Shown piece after piece: positions 37,457-48,124 of a stretch of 64,000 bases of DNA. The number at the start of each line of letters is the position of its first letter. Position 1 is the stretch's first letter. The notes beneath the pieces are model-generated. The model was not told the DNA's origin. It worked only from the letters and a program-made list of their open reading frames with translations, and did no database searches. The stretch lies in NCBI RefSeq assembly GCF_018141445.1, contig NZ_CP058649.1, positions 3,987,001 to 4,051,000 of the forward strand, written 5' to 3'. Both the position numbers and the translations under genes were made by a program. This DNA is from Vallitalea pronyensis (GTDB lineage Bacteria; Bacillota; Clostridia; Lachnospirales; Vallitaleaceae).

Positions 37457-38596
37457 TTATTCAAATATAAAATGAGAAAGCACATGATTACTCACATCAA
37501 CACCTTGCCTTGTAAGCCTCCACCTATCCCCATCTTCTTCCATTAAACCTTGACCCGCTAGCGTTGCAATGATAGGACCATAATAAACATCTATCGTCTC
37601 ACCAAAACGCAACACAAAATCACGTTTACTGATACCCTCTAATAAACGCAAACCTAAAAACATAAACTCTTCAACAGTCATTTTCTTATCTATAAACTGC
37701 TTATCTTCCTGTATAGCTTCTATATCCCCATCCATTGCCAAATAGCTCTCCATATGACGTGTATTTTGATAGCGATAGCCCTCAAAATACGAAGAAGCTC
37801 CAAGTCCCATACCAATATAAGGTTTCCCTATCCAATAGACGTTATTATGGTAACAAGCCTTACCTTCTTTCGCATAATTGGAAATCTCATAATGCACATA
37901 CCCATATGCTTCAAGAATGTCATGAATCCGCCAATACATCTGCCGCTCTACCTCCTCATCATGAGTCGATAATGCTCCCTTTTCATATAACTTATAAAAA
38001 ACAGTATCTTCTTCTATAATCAAACCATAACAAGATACATGCTCCGGTTGCAGCTCCACAACCTTCTTAATATCCTGTTCCACTTCTTCCAAACTCTGAT
38101 TAGGCAAACCAAACATCAGATCCACATTCACATTGTCAATCCCTGCCTGTCTAATCAATCCATAACTCTCCAAAAACTCTTCCCACGTATGAATCCTTCC
38201 AAGCTTCTTAAGCAAATGATTCTCACAAGACTGCAACCCAAGGCTAACCCGATTCACTCCAGCCTCCTTCAACACCAAAACCTTCTCCCATGTTAAAGTA
38301 CCCGGATTCGCCTCAATGCTAATCTCCGCATCATCCGCTAAACAAAAATACTTATGGATAGCAGCCAAGATTCGCTTTAAATCTTTGCTCACCAAAATAG
38401 ACGGTGTCCCACCCCCTATAAACACACTCTTAACCTCATAATCCTTCGTACAAGCCCCATAAGCCTCTATCTCACCAACTAAAGCATCCACATACCTGCC
38501 CCTATCCCCTTCATGCCTCTCAAAAGACAAAAAATCACAATAATGACACTTGCTCTTGCAAAAAGGTATATGCACATACAAACTTAATGCCTTCAT
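37457..38596 (-). CDS. hemW: HemW-like radical SAM protein (oxygen-independent coproporphyrinogen oxidase-like)
   Basis: 379 residues. SLYVHIPFCKSKCHYCDF (4Fe-4S cluster Cys), IGGGTPSIL, GLQSCENHLLKKLGR. It lacks the N-terminal extension of true HemN; HemW is a heme chaperone. Adjacent to lepA and hrcA in the standard order. Confidence 0.9.
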   Translation of the reverse strand: MKALSLYVHIPFCKSKCHYCDFLSFERHEGDRGRYVDALVGEIEAYGACTKDYEVKSVFIGGGTPSILVSKDLKRILAAIHKYFCLADDAEISIEANPGTLTWEKVLVLKEAGVNRVSLGLQSCENHLLKKLGRIHTWEEFLESYGLIRQAGIDNVNVDLMFGLPNQSLEEVEQDIKKVVELQPEHVSCYGLIIEEDTVFYKLYEKGALSTHDEEVERQMYWRIHDILEAYGYVHYEISNYAKEGKACYHNNVYWIGKPYIGMGLGASSYFEGYRYQNTRHMESYLAMDGDIEAIQEDKQFIDKKMTVEEFMFLGLRLLEGISKRDFVLRFGETIDVYYGPIIATLAGQGLMEEDGDRWRLTRQGVDVSNHVLSHFIFE

Positions 38597-38720
38597 TCCA
38601 CCAACACCTACTCGTAGTTAATCTATCAAGTTCGTTCTTATTTCTTAACGAAAATCTCACATTTATATTATTTCAATATCTTTACCTTTTAAGTATTTAC
38701 ATTATAGTCATCCACTTCTC

Positions 38721-38865
38721 CCAAAACCTACGTCTACCCCTCAAGGCTTCCATCAATACAACATCAACATCCCAGGAAGCCATAAGGGGTTAAGCGACAA
38801 GCGAACCACGGACGGTGAGCGCAGACCCTATAAACACAGACGTTTATCGGGTCTGAAAAGCTTTA
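38721..38865. repeat. Direct repeat, copy 1 of a structured element
   Basis: Begins CCAAAACCTACGTCTACCCC and ends just before the next copy. It contains ATAAGGGGTTAAGC, CCACGGACGGTG and the internal stem CAGACCCTATAAAC / GTTTATCGGGTCTG. About 145 bases. Confidence 0.85.
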
Positions 38866-39004
38866 CCAAAACCTACGTCTACCCCTAGGCTTCCATCAAT
38901 ACAACGTCAACATCCCAGGAAGGCATAAGGGGTTAAGCGACAAGTGAACTACGGACGGTGAGCGCAGACTAAACACAGACGTTTATCGGGTCTGAAAAGC
39001 TTTA
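38866..39004. repeat. Direct repeat, copy 2
   Basis: Near-identical to copy 1 but with CAGACTAAAC in the 5' arm (five bases lost), so the internal stem is shorter. About 139 bases. Confidence 0.85.
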
Positions 39005-39163
39005 CCAAAACCTACGTCTACCCCCAAGGCTTCCATCAATACAACGTCAACATCCCAGGAAGGTATAAGGGGTTAAGCGACAAGCGAACCACGGACGGTG
39101 AGCGCAGACCCTATAAACACGGACGTTTATCGGGTCTGAAAAGCTTAACCCCTTATACCTTCC
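39005..39163. repeat. Direct repeat, copy 3, with long inverted-repeat ends
   Basis: As copy 1, but the 3' end is extended. The arm at 39058-39078 (starting GGAAGGTATAAGG) and the arm at 39143-39163 are perfectly complementary over 21 bases, enclosing a 64-base loop with smaller stems, including CAGACCC (39105-39111) with GGGTCTG (39132-39138) plus ATAAAC/GTTTAT inside. Confidence 0.85.
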
Positions 39164-39327
39164 AAAAACCACTAGCCCCCAAAGTATTGATACCAAGCCT
39201 CACCAGCCATCAAATTCTATCAACACCCTATCTTTAATCCAACCCCACACAAACCAAAAATTAATACCAACCCATCCATGACCGTCTCCCCAGACACCCC
39301 ACAAACAAATTGATATTAACCTCAAAA

Positions 39328-41139
39328 CTAATCATCTAATTTTAACACACTCATAAACGCCTGTTGCGGCACCTCTACATTACCAACCTGCCGCATACGC
39401 TTCTTCCCTTTTTTCTGTTTCTCCAACAGCTTACGCTTTCTAGAAATATCCCCACCATAACACTTTGCAAGAACATCCTTACGCATCGCCTTAATGGTCT
39501 CTCGGGCGATTACTTTATTACCTACAGCCGCTTGAATCGGGATTTCAAATAAATGTCTAGGAATCTCACCCTTTAACTTCTCCGCAATCTTACGACCACG
39601 TTCATAAGCCTTTTCCTCATGCACAATAAAAGATAAAGCATCCACCACTTCTTTATTAATCAAAATATCTAGCTTCACCAACTGAGACTCCTTATACCCC
39701 ACTAACTCATAATCAAAAGACGCATAACCCCTTGTCCTGGATTTTAACGCATCAAAGAAATCATATACAATCTCGTTAAGGGGTAACTCATAGGATAACA
39801 TGGCTCTGGTTTCTTCCATGTATTCCATACCAAAATATTCACCACGACGTTCCTGACACAGTTCCATAACTGTACCAATATATTCTGTAGGTACCATAAC
39901 CTCCGCTTTTACAATGGGTTCTTCCATATATCTTATTTCTGCCAAATCAGGTAAATCCGTTGGATTGGCTAAATCAATCACATCCCCATTGGTTTTATGC
40001 ACCTTATAAATAACACTTGGAGCCGTTGTCACCAAATCCAAATTATATTCACGTTCAAGCCGTTCTTGAACAATCTCTAAATGCAATAAACCTAAAAATC
40101 CACATCTGAATCCAAATCCTAAAGCTACAGAAGTCTCCGCTTCAAACCTTAATGCAGCATCGTTTAATTTAAGTTTATCCAAAGCATCTCTAAGGTCCTG
40201 ATACTTAGAACCATCTGCTGGATACATCCCACAGAATACCATGGGGTTAACATCTTTGTACCCTGGAAGCGGCTCTGCAATAGGGTTGTCCGCATCTGTA
40301 ATGGTATCCCCCACTTTCGTATCTTGGACATTCTTAATACTGGCTGTTACATACCCAACCGTACCCGCTGGTAAGGATTCGGCTGGTATAAACTGACCGG
40401 CACCAAAATAACCCACTTCAACCACTTCAAACTCAGCACCTGTAGCCATCATCTGTATTTTCATACCCTTTTTAACATTACCCTCTTTAATACGACAAAA
40501 TACAATAACGCCTTTATAAGGATCGTATAAGGAATCAAAGATTAAAGCCTTTAAAGGTGCATCCGTATCCCCAGTTGGTGCAGGAATATCCGTTACAATT
40601 CTTTCAAGAACCTCTTCAATGTTAATACTTTCTTTTGCGGAAATGAGTGGAGCATCCTCCGCATCTAATCCAATGACATCTTCTACCTCTGCTTTTACCC
40701 GGTCAGGCTCCGCACTTGGTAAGTCAATTTTATTAATAACCGTTAAGATTTCTAAGTCATGTTCCAGAGCAAGGTACACATTTGCTAAGGTCTGTGCCTC
40801 AATCCCTTGAGCCGCATCCACAACAAGAATAGCGCCTTCACAAGCAGCCAAGCTTCTAGAAACTTCATAATTAAAGTCTACATGTCCTGGGGTATCTATG
40901 AGATTAAACACATACTCTTCCCCATCATTTGCTCTATATACTAGACGTACAGATTGGGCCTTTATGGTGATACCACGTTCCCTCTCTAAGTCCATATTGT
41001 CTAATATCTGAGATTGCATCTCTCGTTCAGTTAGTAAGCCAGTTAATTGAATAATACGATCTGCTAATGTAGATTTACCATGATCGATATGTGCTATAAT
41101 ACAAAAATTTCTTATTTTATTCTGTTTAAATTCTGCCAC
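39328..41139 (-). CDS. lepA: Elongation factor 4 (LepA)
   Basis: 603 residues, full length. G-domain [13 protein letters not shown] (P-loop), [21 protein letters not shown]-terminal [18 protein letters not shown] typical of LepA. Ribosome-bound GTPase of translation. Adjacent to spoIIP and hemW. Confidence 0.96.
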   Translation of the reverse strand: MAEFKQNKIRNFCIIAHIDHGKSTLADRIIQLTGLLTEREMQSQILDNMDLERERGITIKAQSVRLVYRANDGEEYVFNLIDTPGHVDFNYEVSRSLAACEGAILVVDAAQGIEAQTLANVYLALEHDLEILTVINKIDLPSAEPDRVKAEVEDVIGLDAEDAPLISAKESINIEEVLERIVTDIPAPTGDTDAPLKALIFDSLYDPYKGVIVFCRIKEGNVKKGMKIQMMATGAEFEVVEVGYFGAGQFIPAESLPAGTVGYVTASIKNVQDTKVGDTITDADNPIAEPLPGYKDVNPMVFCGMYPADGSKYQDLRDALDKLKLNDAALRFEAETSVALGFGFRCGFLGLLHLEIVQERLEREYNLDLVTTAPSVIYKVHKTNGDVIDLANPTDLPDLAEIRYMEEPIVKAEVMVPTEYIGTVMELCQERRGEYFGMEYMEETRAMLSYELPLNEIVYDFFDALKSRTRGYASFDYELVGYKESQLVKLDILINKEVVDALSFIVHEEKAYERGRKIAEKLKGEIPRHLFEIPIQAAVGNKVIARETIKAMRKDVLAKCYGGDISRKRKLLEKQKKGKKRMRQVGNVEVPQQAFMSVLKLDD

Positions 41140-41274
41140 AGACCGATTTCCTCCTTAGTCCATTTTCTGTTGGTTATTATAGCATAATTAACTAGGCTTA
41201 CGCAACTTTATTTCATAAATTTACAACATAATCAAAAGAGCTGTAACTTGTTTACATAAAACGATTTAACGGGC

Positions 41275-42483
41275 TCATTTTATGACTTCATATAATATTT
41301 TAGCTAATGGTTCCATAGCATTCTTAGCTTCCCTGACCGTACTTGTTTGTGCACCTACCTCAATTAATAGGGATTTTGGCTTAAGATGTAAGTTATAACG
41401 GTACCCTTTTAAATAGATTTTTCTCGTAAAACCTGGGTAAAGCTCATTGGCTTTTAACTGCATTTGAAAACTAAATGCTAAATTATCAGAAACGTATGGA
41501 TTAGGCATGACGGAATACTGAGCTAAACCGTTAAAAAACATGATGTTTGCTGTTGGTTTATGATTAATATCTTTAACCAATCTTAGATTTCCTTTGACAC
41601 CATCACGATGAATATCAATTAACACTTCAATGGTAGGATTATCCGCAATGAGCTTCTTAAGGGGTGCTTCTATCAGTTGGTATGCTTTATTACGATCTAA
41701 TTTACCATTAATAATATCATATTCTTTTCGATGGTGTAACACTTCTATGTTATAGGTTTTCTCTAGAATAGATGCTAATTCATCGCCGACACCTACTACT
41801 GTATCTTCTTTAACACCTTTCCTACTGTCGGAGAAACTTTCTTGTGAATGGGTATGATAGATAAGCACTTTAGGTCCAGGTTTCGTTTTATCAATGGTCA
41901 TGTCTGTTTTGAGAAACTTATCAACAGGAAAATCACTTTTGGTAGGGTTGATGCTGGCATCAAATGTATAGAGATTGGCTTTTAAACTTGTAAAATCCCT
42001 TAGTTGGTCCAGCGTTGCATTGGTTAAATGAATTTTAGGGGTTTGCTCTTCCAATGTATAAAGGTTAAAGAAATTTTCATTATGGTCATAATGTTCTAGA
42101 TCATTTTCATAGTTTTCATCCCGTTGTTGTAGATTGGGATAATTCTCTGAAGCGGTATCGTAAACATAATCACCTTGACCCATAATAAAGGTCATCAGCG
42201 GTACATTATACCCATATAAAGCGCTCATACGGTCTTTTACCATATGTGTATCTACCTGTTCGCTATCTTGATAATAGGCAATCGAGGGATTAATAGAGTG
42301 CACAATACGTGTAAAAAAAGACGTATCAAATTCTGATACAATCAAATTTCTAAAGTCAATAATTTCACTAAAAAAATACAGACTCATTAATTTAATAATG
42401 ATATAGGCTGACATGGCAATAAGAACTGCCATATAAACCAACGTCAGCTTGCGCGTTTTCTTCAGCAAATGTGCTTTATTCAT
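41275..42483 (-). CDS. spoIIP: Stage II sporulation protein P
   Basis: 402 residues. N-terminal membrane helix (TLVYMAVLIAMSAYIIIKL), then a long linker and the amidase/endopeptidase core with LIYHTHSQESFSDSRKG (catalytic His region), VLIDIHRDGVKG and LLIEVGAQT. SpoIIP cuts peptidoglycan with SpoIID and SpoIIM to allow forespore engulfment. Next to gpr, the usual order. Confidence 0.92.
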   Translation of the reverse strand: MNKAHLLKKTRKLTLVYMAVLIAMSAYIIIKLMSLYFFSEIIDFRNLIVSEFDTSFFTRIVHSINPSIAYYQDSEQVDTHMVKDRMSALYGYNVPLMTFIMGQGDYVYDTASENYPNLQQRDENYENDLEHYDHNENFFNLYTLEEQTPKIHLTNATLDQLRDFTSLKANLYTFDASINPTKSDFPVDKFLKTDMTIDKTKPGPKVLIYHTHSQESFSDSRKGVKEDTVVGVGDELASILEKTYNIEVLHHRKEYDIINGKLDRNKAYQLIEAPLKKLIADNPTIEVLIDIHRDGVKGNLRLVKDINHKPTANIMFFNGLAQYSVMPNPYVSDNLAFSFQMQLKANELYPGFTRKIYLKGYRYNLHLKPKSLLIEVGAQTSTVREAKNAMEPLAKILYEVIK

Positions 42484-42743
42484 GCAATCACCCTTATCTT
42501 ATCGTCTAGGCATGCTTATCTATTGGTGCATAAGGCATGATGAGTTACCTTCATGGTGCTAACAGCTACACAGGTAGATAAGACATGTCCCAATGACAAT
42601 TGATTAAGTAGGAGACTTTCCTACTAACTAAAATATATTGTAAGACAAGGTGATTTATGCCTTAATTTTATCACAGTTAATGAAAATCTAATATTCATGA
42701 TGGCTATGGCATCCATTCCTAGGATGTGATCTAAATAACCACC

Positions 42744-43769
42744 TTACGATAAAAATTTAGTAATTTCATCAAACTCCAGCTTAGGTTGCAACATGATATT
42801 CAGAGCTGATGCAATAATGTTGCTTAATCGTTTAATAACAGCATCAATTTCTTTTGGTGTCACAAACATATTACCTACATATGGATAAAGCACCTCTTTA
42901 ATGAGTCCATATTTCTCTTGTTCACTAAAGCTGTTGATCATATCACAGATTTCCGCATTTTCTGGTATCTGTTTCTTCATTTCCACTAACAATTCTTCCA
43001 TGGTATCGTTCACAATGGTTGCTGCATCAACAACGGTTGGTACACCAATAGCGATAACCGGTACACCTAAGGATTCCTTGTTCAGTCCTTTTCGTCGGTT
43101 GCCAACACCCGAACCAGGATGAACGCCTGTATCGGCAATCTGTATGGTGGTATTAACACGACTTGTTCGCCTTGATGCAAGGGCATCAATGGCTATGATG
43201 ACGCTTGGCTTAATTTCTTTTACCAGCCCTTCAATGATTTCAAATGTTTCCATACCCGTTTGACCCATAACACCCGGTATAATGGCTGTTACTTTATTAA
43301 AGCTGTCTTCTCCATCTTCGGGTTCACCAAATTCTTTAAATAAATGTCTTGTTACGAGTACATTGGATACAGCTCTTGGACCCAAGGCATCAGGGGTAAC
43401 ATCACGGTTACCTAAACCAACAACGAGAACCGTCATATCTTTATTAAGCTTCACCAGATCGGTTAATTGCTTAGCTAACTCGCGAACAATCTCTTCATGA
43501 GCTTCTGGGTCATTTTGCTTCATTAATTCACATTCCATTGTGATATAATTCCCAATAGGTTTGTTCAATGCTTTTGCTCCATGTTCATCCATTACATTTA
43601 CCTTGGTGATGGAAAGATCAATGTCTTCAAGGTTATCCACAACAACCTCTACACCTTGTATCTCTACATCTTCCTCACCAACCATTTCTCTTGCTTCAAT
43701 GGCTAAGTCTGTTCTAACGTTATAACGTTCTTCTACTTGTTCTAATTGGTCTTTTTGATCCCTATCCAT
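42744..43769 (-). CDS. gpr: GPR spore endopeptidase
   Basis: 341 residues. Active region VVGLGNRDVTPDALGPRAV, DTGVHPGSGVGNRRKGLN and VIAIDALASRRTSRVNTTI are typical of the aspartate-type germination protease. It degrades small acid-soluble spore proteins at germination; made as a zymogen in the forespore. Upstream of spoIIP. Confidence 0.94.
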   Translation of the reverse strand: MDRDQKDQLEQVEERYNVRTDLAIEAREMVGEEDVEIQGVEVVVDNLEDIDLSITKVNVMDEHGAKALNKPIGNYITMECELMKQNDPEAHEEIVRELAKQLTDLVKLNKDMTVLVVGLGNRDVTPDALGPRAVSNVLVTRHLFKEFGEPEDGEDSFNKVTAIIPGVMGQTGMETFEIIEGLVKEIKPSVIIAIDALASRRTSRVNTTIQIADTGVHPGSGVGNRRKGLNKESLGVPVIAIGVPTVVDAATIVNDTMEELLVEMKKQIPENAEICDMINSFSEQEKYGLIKEVLYPYVGNMFVTPKEIDAVIKRLSNIIASALNIMLQPKLEFDEITKFLS

Positions 43770-43842
43770 AGCCTTACATCCCTTCTAATCCATAGTTTAG
43801 TCATTCTAAAATATTTTTTCCAAATAATTTTGTATATATTCA

Positions 43843-43871
43843 TTGACTAATAAGGAATTATGTATTAAAAT
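43843..43871 (+). promoter_or_regulatory. Promoter of rpsT
   Basis: TTGACT, a 17-base spacer, TAAAAT. The gene starts about 140 bases later; the leader between holds no motif I recognise. Confidence 0.65.
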
Positions 43872-44010
43872 ACTAAGGTATGTTTATGTGCGATATTTAT
43901 TTAGATAGTCCAAAGACTTGAAGTCATGAAAATGACAGTAAATAAATGTTTAGTTTCCAACTCCCACTGCGAAACAAAAATATTTATAAAAAATTTTGGA
44001 GGTTTTTTCA

Positions 44011-44271
44011 TTGGCAAATATTAAATCAGCTAAAAAAAGAATTAAAGTGACTGAAACAAAAACTTTAAGAAATAAAGCAATTAAATCAAGAGTGAAAACA
44101 GAAGTGAAGAAAGTTCTTGCAGCAGTAGAAGCTGGCGATAAGACAACTGCTGAAAAGCAATTAGTGGAGGCAATCTCTCACATTGACAAAGCTAAGTCAA
44201 AAGGTGTTTATCATAAAAGTACAGCTTCAAGAAAAATTTCTCGTTTAACAAAAACTGTTAATAACGCATAA
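44011..44271 (+). CDS. rpsT: Ribosomal protein S20
   Basis: 86 residues: ANIKSAKKRIKVTETKTLRN and SAASRKISRLTK-like end. The start is TTG at 44011, where GGAGG (43998-44002) lies 8 bases ahead; the frame upstream runs through the ribosome site and is not used. Binds 16S rRNA. Divergent from gpr, as in other Clostridia. Confidence 0.93.
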   Translation: MANIKSAKKRIKVTETKTLRNKAIKSRVKTEVKKVLAAVEAGDKTTAEKQLVEAISHIDKAKSKGVYHKSTASRKISRLTKTVNNA

Positions 44272-44292
44272 TTAAGACATGTTGTAACTTAT

Positions 44293-44330
44293 GCCCCTCT
44301 AAACGTCTATGTTTAGAGGGGCTATATTTT
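44293..44330 (+). terminator. Terminator of rpsT
   Basis: GCCCCTCTAAAC pairs perfectly with GTTTAGAGGGGC, followed by TATATTTTG. Confidence 0.9.
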
Positions 44331-44367
44331 GTCTATTTTTACATCTATTGTCCTAGTCCCTAAATTT

Positions 44368-46764
44368 TTATTTTAATGGTACAGGGTTTTGATAATAACG
44401 CTGTGTTTTCACAAAAAACCAATGGTCGTCTTCCGGCTTAGTGGCTAATGTAATATCACTGACATTTCCATGGGTAGCTTTGCCAACACCTGCGCCAAAA
44501 AGTGCTGCACATACACCTGCATCTCTAGCTGCTGTAAAATGAGAGCCCCATGTTATGGTATCCGAACCATTATGGGTAATAAGAGGGTCATTACCTTCGT
44601 TGGTTTTAAACCATTGCCACCTATTACCTGCTCCTGGTTTAAAGACATCACCAAAGAAAAAGGATGTGGTACTGTCTTCATAGTAACATGCACCACCACT
44701 CTCCGTATTGGTCAGTTCATCAAATAACCCACCATCATAAGGATCCATGGCTTGACTTCTTTCTATATGCCCAACAGGCATCTGCCATAAGACAACAGGA
44801 AGTGATGTAGTCTGATGTAAGGCTTTAACATATTCAAGATAATTGTTCCAAGTATCCCCATTAAAGAACCATGTTGAATCTTGAGGGTCCGTGGCTGCAA
44901 AAGGTTCTCTGGCAACAGCATCCTGACCATATTTATCAATGGACATAAAATCTGCATTGAAACTCTTTACGCCTGCCGCTATGTAATAATTAGCCGTTTC
45001 AATGGCTCTATCCCTTATGAATGCTCGTCCTTGTGTGATACCCATATCTTCCGTCACATGCATAAGCCCTTTGGCAGGTATGCCTTGATATGGATTGGAC
45101 CATGTGTTGAACTGCCATCCAAAATAAATCGTTGTTCCATAATCTACATTATACTTATTCACCATGTAGTTAATGCATCTGACCAAACCGTTTATATTAT
45201 CCGCAAAAGGTTCATTTGTCTCAGGGTCAACGTCTACAGCACTATCAAGTATGCCTACGGCATGCTCACCCCCATAAGCTGTTTCATAAACAAGCTTCGT
45301 GTTTGCAAATATCTGATTTGGCTGTAACCCTGAGTTTTGCATCATATAGCCTATAAAATCCGGTTCAAAAATCATCCCTACTAAATCATCCCCAGCTTCA
45401 CGCAAGATGGTATCCAGTGTAAATTTTAGATCATTAAAATAATAACCCAGGTATTGATCATCCTGTATATTATTAAGATCGGTCACATAACTTTCATTAG
45501 CACCACAAATGGTATAGTACACAAAAAAAGGAATAATACCCAGTTTTCTATTTTCACGGATATAAGTAATGGCTCGGTCGCCTTTTATATTTTTCCCCCA
45601 TTTCTGCCAGCCATCAACACCTCTATCCCAAGAATCCGGTTCACCATTTAGATAGATATAGCGTATATCCATTCTCTTGTTTTTATCCCCTGGTTGAAAA
45701 TCCTTGACATAATCTAAGTCTCTGGTCACATTGGTTCCTACTGAACCAATTGCAAGATAATCAGGCATACCAGGAAGTTGCCCACCGACTGTTTTTACTC
45801 GAACACCCACATAGCGCACTTCACCTGAAGACGTTTCAGTAATTTTTATAGAAGCCCGTCCTGCTTTTAGACCATTGACTGTAAGTGATGTCTGATTAAC
45901 CGAGCAGTCGATGATGGATGAATTATTAGTCACCGCTGTAAAGCTAGGGTTAGCTACTGAAGCACAACGAAGAGAATACGTGTAAGTACCTTGATTCTGA
46001 GTGAATTGAAGGGCTTGTTTATCCTTATCAATGGTTGTAGGATCAATGGATATGGTGCTTGCACCTCCAACAACTCGGCTTACTTCATCACTCCATGTGT
46101 ATGTATCCTCATTAAATACTTTTACCTTATAATGATAAACACCATAGGTTTTATCTTCAATTTTATGTGAGGCTGTCTGAGGATAAACAGTAAAATCTAC
46201 ATTCTCTGGGCCTGCTATTTTCTGAAACGTGTCACCATGACGCTCATAGAGTTCCCAGCTATCAGCCACCTGCCCACTATGAATATGCCATTTAATATCA
46301 AAATCTAGTCCACCATATGGGTCACCCAGGACAGAGATTAACGGTTTAGCAGGTGGATCATCACTGCTTCCTCCAGAACCAGCATTAACCTCAACAGCTA
46401 ATGCAGCACTTGTTGTTGTTCCAAAAGCATTGATGAGTTCACACATATAGGTATAGGTACCATTCTCCTTCCCTGTAAATGATAATGACCTTGTCTGAGC
46501 ATTGGGAGAATTATCAAGAAGATCATCTGAATGGATTAACACATCATTTTCATAGAGTTTCCATGACGTCCCATTATTCCCCCACCACATATTCATGGTT
46601 ATTGTGTATTGACCATCTTTATCCCAATTATCATGGGTAAGAGCTGGTGTTCCAGGAATACCTGTTGCTGCTGCCCATGAGGGTAAAACTGTCCATGATA
46701 ACATAAGAGCAATACTTAAAAGCAATGGGATAATGCCTCTCCATTTCTTTTTTAATAAAATCAT
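44368..46764 (-). CDS. Secreted multidomain protein, probable carbohydrate-active enzyme
   Basis: 798 residues. Signal peptide about 1-32 ([20 protein letters not shown]). Residues about 36-125 and 140-235 are two beta-sandwich modules like the N-terminal module of chitinase A ([13 protein letters not shown] and [12 protein letters not shown]); about 240-325 is an Ig-like module. The C-terminal 450 residues are a catalytic-looking domain with [15 protein letters not shown] and [13 protein letters not shown], which I cannot assign to a named GH family. Extracellular; likely acts on a polysaccharide, perhaps chitin, on the evidence of the modules only. It stands alone between rpsT and holA. Confidence 0.75.
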   Translation of the reverse strand: MILLKKKWRGIIPLLLSIALMLSWTVLPSWAAATGIPGTPALTHDNWDKDGQYTITMNMWWGNNGTSWKLYENDVLIHSDDLLDNSPNAQTRSLSFTGKENGTYTYMCELINAFGTTTSAALAVEVNAGSGGSSDDPPAKPLISVLGDPYGGLDFDIKWHIHSGQVADSWELYERHGDTFQKIAGPENVDFTVYPQTASHKIEDKTYGVYHYKVKVFNEDTYTWSDEVSRVVGGASTISIDPTTIDKDKQALQFTQNQGTYTYSLRCASVANPSFTAVTNNSSIIDCSVNQTSLTVNGLKAGRASIKITETSSGEVRYVGVRVKTVGGQLPGMPDYLAIGSVGTNVTRDLDYVKDFQPGDKNKRMDIRYIYLNGEPDSWDRGVDGWQKWGKNIKGDRAITYIRENRKLGIIPFFVYYTICGANESYVTDLNNIQDDQYLGYYFNDLKFTLDTILREAGDDLVGMIFEPDFIGYMMQNSGLQPNQIFANTKLVYETAYGGEHAVGILDSAVDVDPETNEPFADNINGLVRCINYMVNKYNVDYGTTIYFGWQFNTWSNPYQGIPAKGLMHVTEDMGITQGRAFIRDRAIETANYYIAAGVKSFNADFMSIDKYGQDAVAREPFAATDPQDSTWFFNGDTWNNYLEYVKALHQTTSLPVVLWQMPVGHIERSQAMDPYDGGLFDELTNTESGGACYYEDSTTSFFFGDVFKPGAGNRWQWFKTNEGNDPLITHNGSDTITWGSHFTAARDAGVCAALFGAGVGKATHGNVSDITLATKPEDDHWFFVKTQRYYQNPVPLK

Positions 46765-47078
46765 ATCATACCTCCTTATTTTAGGGTTTTAACTTGTTTT
46801 AGCCTATGCTTTTAATGCTAAGCTATATGTCCTTGGTTAGGTAAATAAAATTGTCAACTTAAGGTGTAAAGAGTAAGAAAAAATACGTAAGATAAGTGTA
46901 TAGAAGTTGTCCCGTGACATGTAGATGTTCCAGTAACTATCGTGTTATTATCTCATTATAAAAGGCTTATTCTCATTTTTCTATGGGCTATCTTGTTATT
47001 AATTGCTTAATTTTGGCACGAAAAAAATTAAGCTTTATCCTATTGAATCCATGCCTAAAGATAAATAAACAATAAAAA

Positions 47079-47124
47079 TAGACCATGTATCCCACCTTTC
47101 ATATAAGCTAAGATACATGGTCTA
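47079..47124. terminator. Bidirectional terminator after holA
   Basis: TAGACCATGTATC (47079-47091) pairs with GATACATGGTCTA (47112-47124), 13 bp, with A/T tracts at both ends. It lies after the holA stop. Confidence 0.85.
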
Positions 47125-47131
47125 TATTTCT

Positions 47132-48118
47132 TTAACTATATTTCATGATAATCATTTCTACACCAATTTTAGGATCAAGCCTACCTGTTTTAATATGACT
47201 ATCCGCTTCTAAACAATCACCCAAAGCACCTTTTAAACGGTCCACACTCATTTGTTTTCCTTGCCTTTGGCATTCTCGAACGACAAAGGGTGCTACCTTT
47301 ATACGGCTTGCTATATCCCGTTCGCTTAGTCCTTTTTGGTTAAGCAGTTTACTTTGAAGAATAAGTCGAAATTGACGAATCAACATAAAGAGTATTCTTC
47401 CAGGAGGTTCTTTTGCCGTCAACATATCATGGTATAATAATAAGGCCCTCTCTCGCTTATTGTGTCCCATGGCGCCTACCAGTTCAAAAATTTTATTTTC
47501 AATGGTTCGGGTGCATATGGCATTGACAGACGCTTGTGTAATCACCTCTTCATCCAGGTTATACATGGTTAGCTTATCTAACTCATGCTCTACCGTAGCC
47601 ATATCTGTGCCTACGGTTTTGACAAAATGCAGTGCTGTACTTCTCTCTATTTTTTTACCAGAGGTATGCAGTTTCTGACCTATCCATTTAATAAGATCGT
47701 TTTCCGATAGTAACTCAAAACTTGCTGCATGACCTTGTTTTTTAATAAGTTTAAATAATTTACTCCGTTTATCCACTTCTTCTTCAATAAAAATAACGGT
47801 GGTTGATTCCGGAATATCTGTTATACGTTCTGCAATCTCATCCACATCTTTATTTTTTGACTTGAACAGTTTTACATCCCGTACAACGACGACGCGTCTA
47901 TCTGCAAAAAAAGGCAACGTCTCACATGCGTAGAAAAATTTATCCACATGCATGGAACTTTTATCAAAAAAATCATAATTCATGGTTGCATCGCCACCCA
48001 CTAATAATTCCTTGGTTAGCTTCTCCAAATACATATCTAATAAGTATTTTTCTTCACCATAAAACAGGTATACATTATGAAACACACCATCTTGTAATTG
48101 CTTCTTCAATTCCTTCAT
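47132..48118 (-). CDS. holA: DNA polymerase III delta subunit
   Basis: 328 residues. VYLFYGEEKYLLDMYLEKL, VVVVRDVKLFKS and VIFIEEEVDKRSKL are typical of HolA, the clamp-loader subunit, and the C-terminal helical part follows. Next to comEC, an order common in Firmicutes. Confidence 0.9.
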   Translation of the reverse strand: MKELKKQLQDGVFHNVYLFYGEEKYLLDMYLEKLTKELLVGGDATMNYDFFDKSSMHVDKFFYACETLPFFADRRVVVVRDVKLFKSKNKDVDEIAERITDIPESTTVIFIEEEVDKRSKLFKLIKKQGHAASFELLSENDLIKWIGQKLHTSGKKIERSTALHFVKTVGTDMATVEHELDKLTMYNLDEEVITQASVNAICTRTIENKIFELVGAMGHNKRERALLLYHDMLTAKEPPGRILFMLIRQFRLILQSKLLNQKGLSERDIASRIKVAPFVVRECQRQGKQMSVDRLKGALGDCLEADSHIKTGRLDPKIGVEMIIMKYS

Positions 48119-48124
48119 GCTCGA

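Larger units (their letters stand above)
38597..39327. other. Gene-free region carrying the structured repeats
   Basis: No protein gene between hemW and lepA. About 440 of these bases are three direct repeats (next entries); the remaining 39,164-39,327 is unusually C-rich and repeat-poor, with no gene recognised. Confidence 0.7.

Noticed and set aside
38721-39163. CRISPR array or integron attC array
   Set aside because: Only three copies, unit length about 140-160 bases with no unique spacers, and no cas or integrase gene near; the internal pairing does not follow an attC layout.
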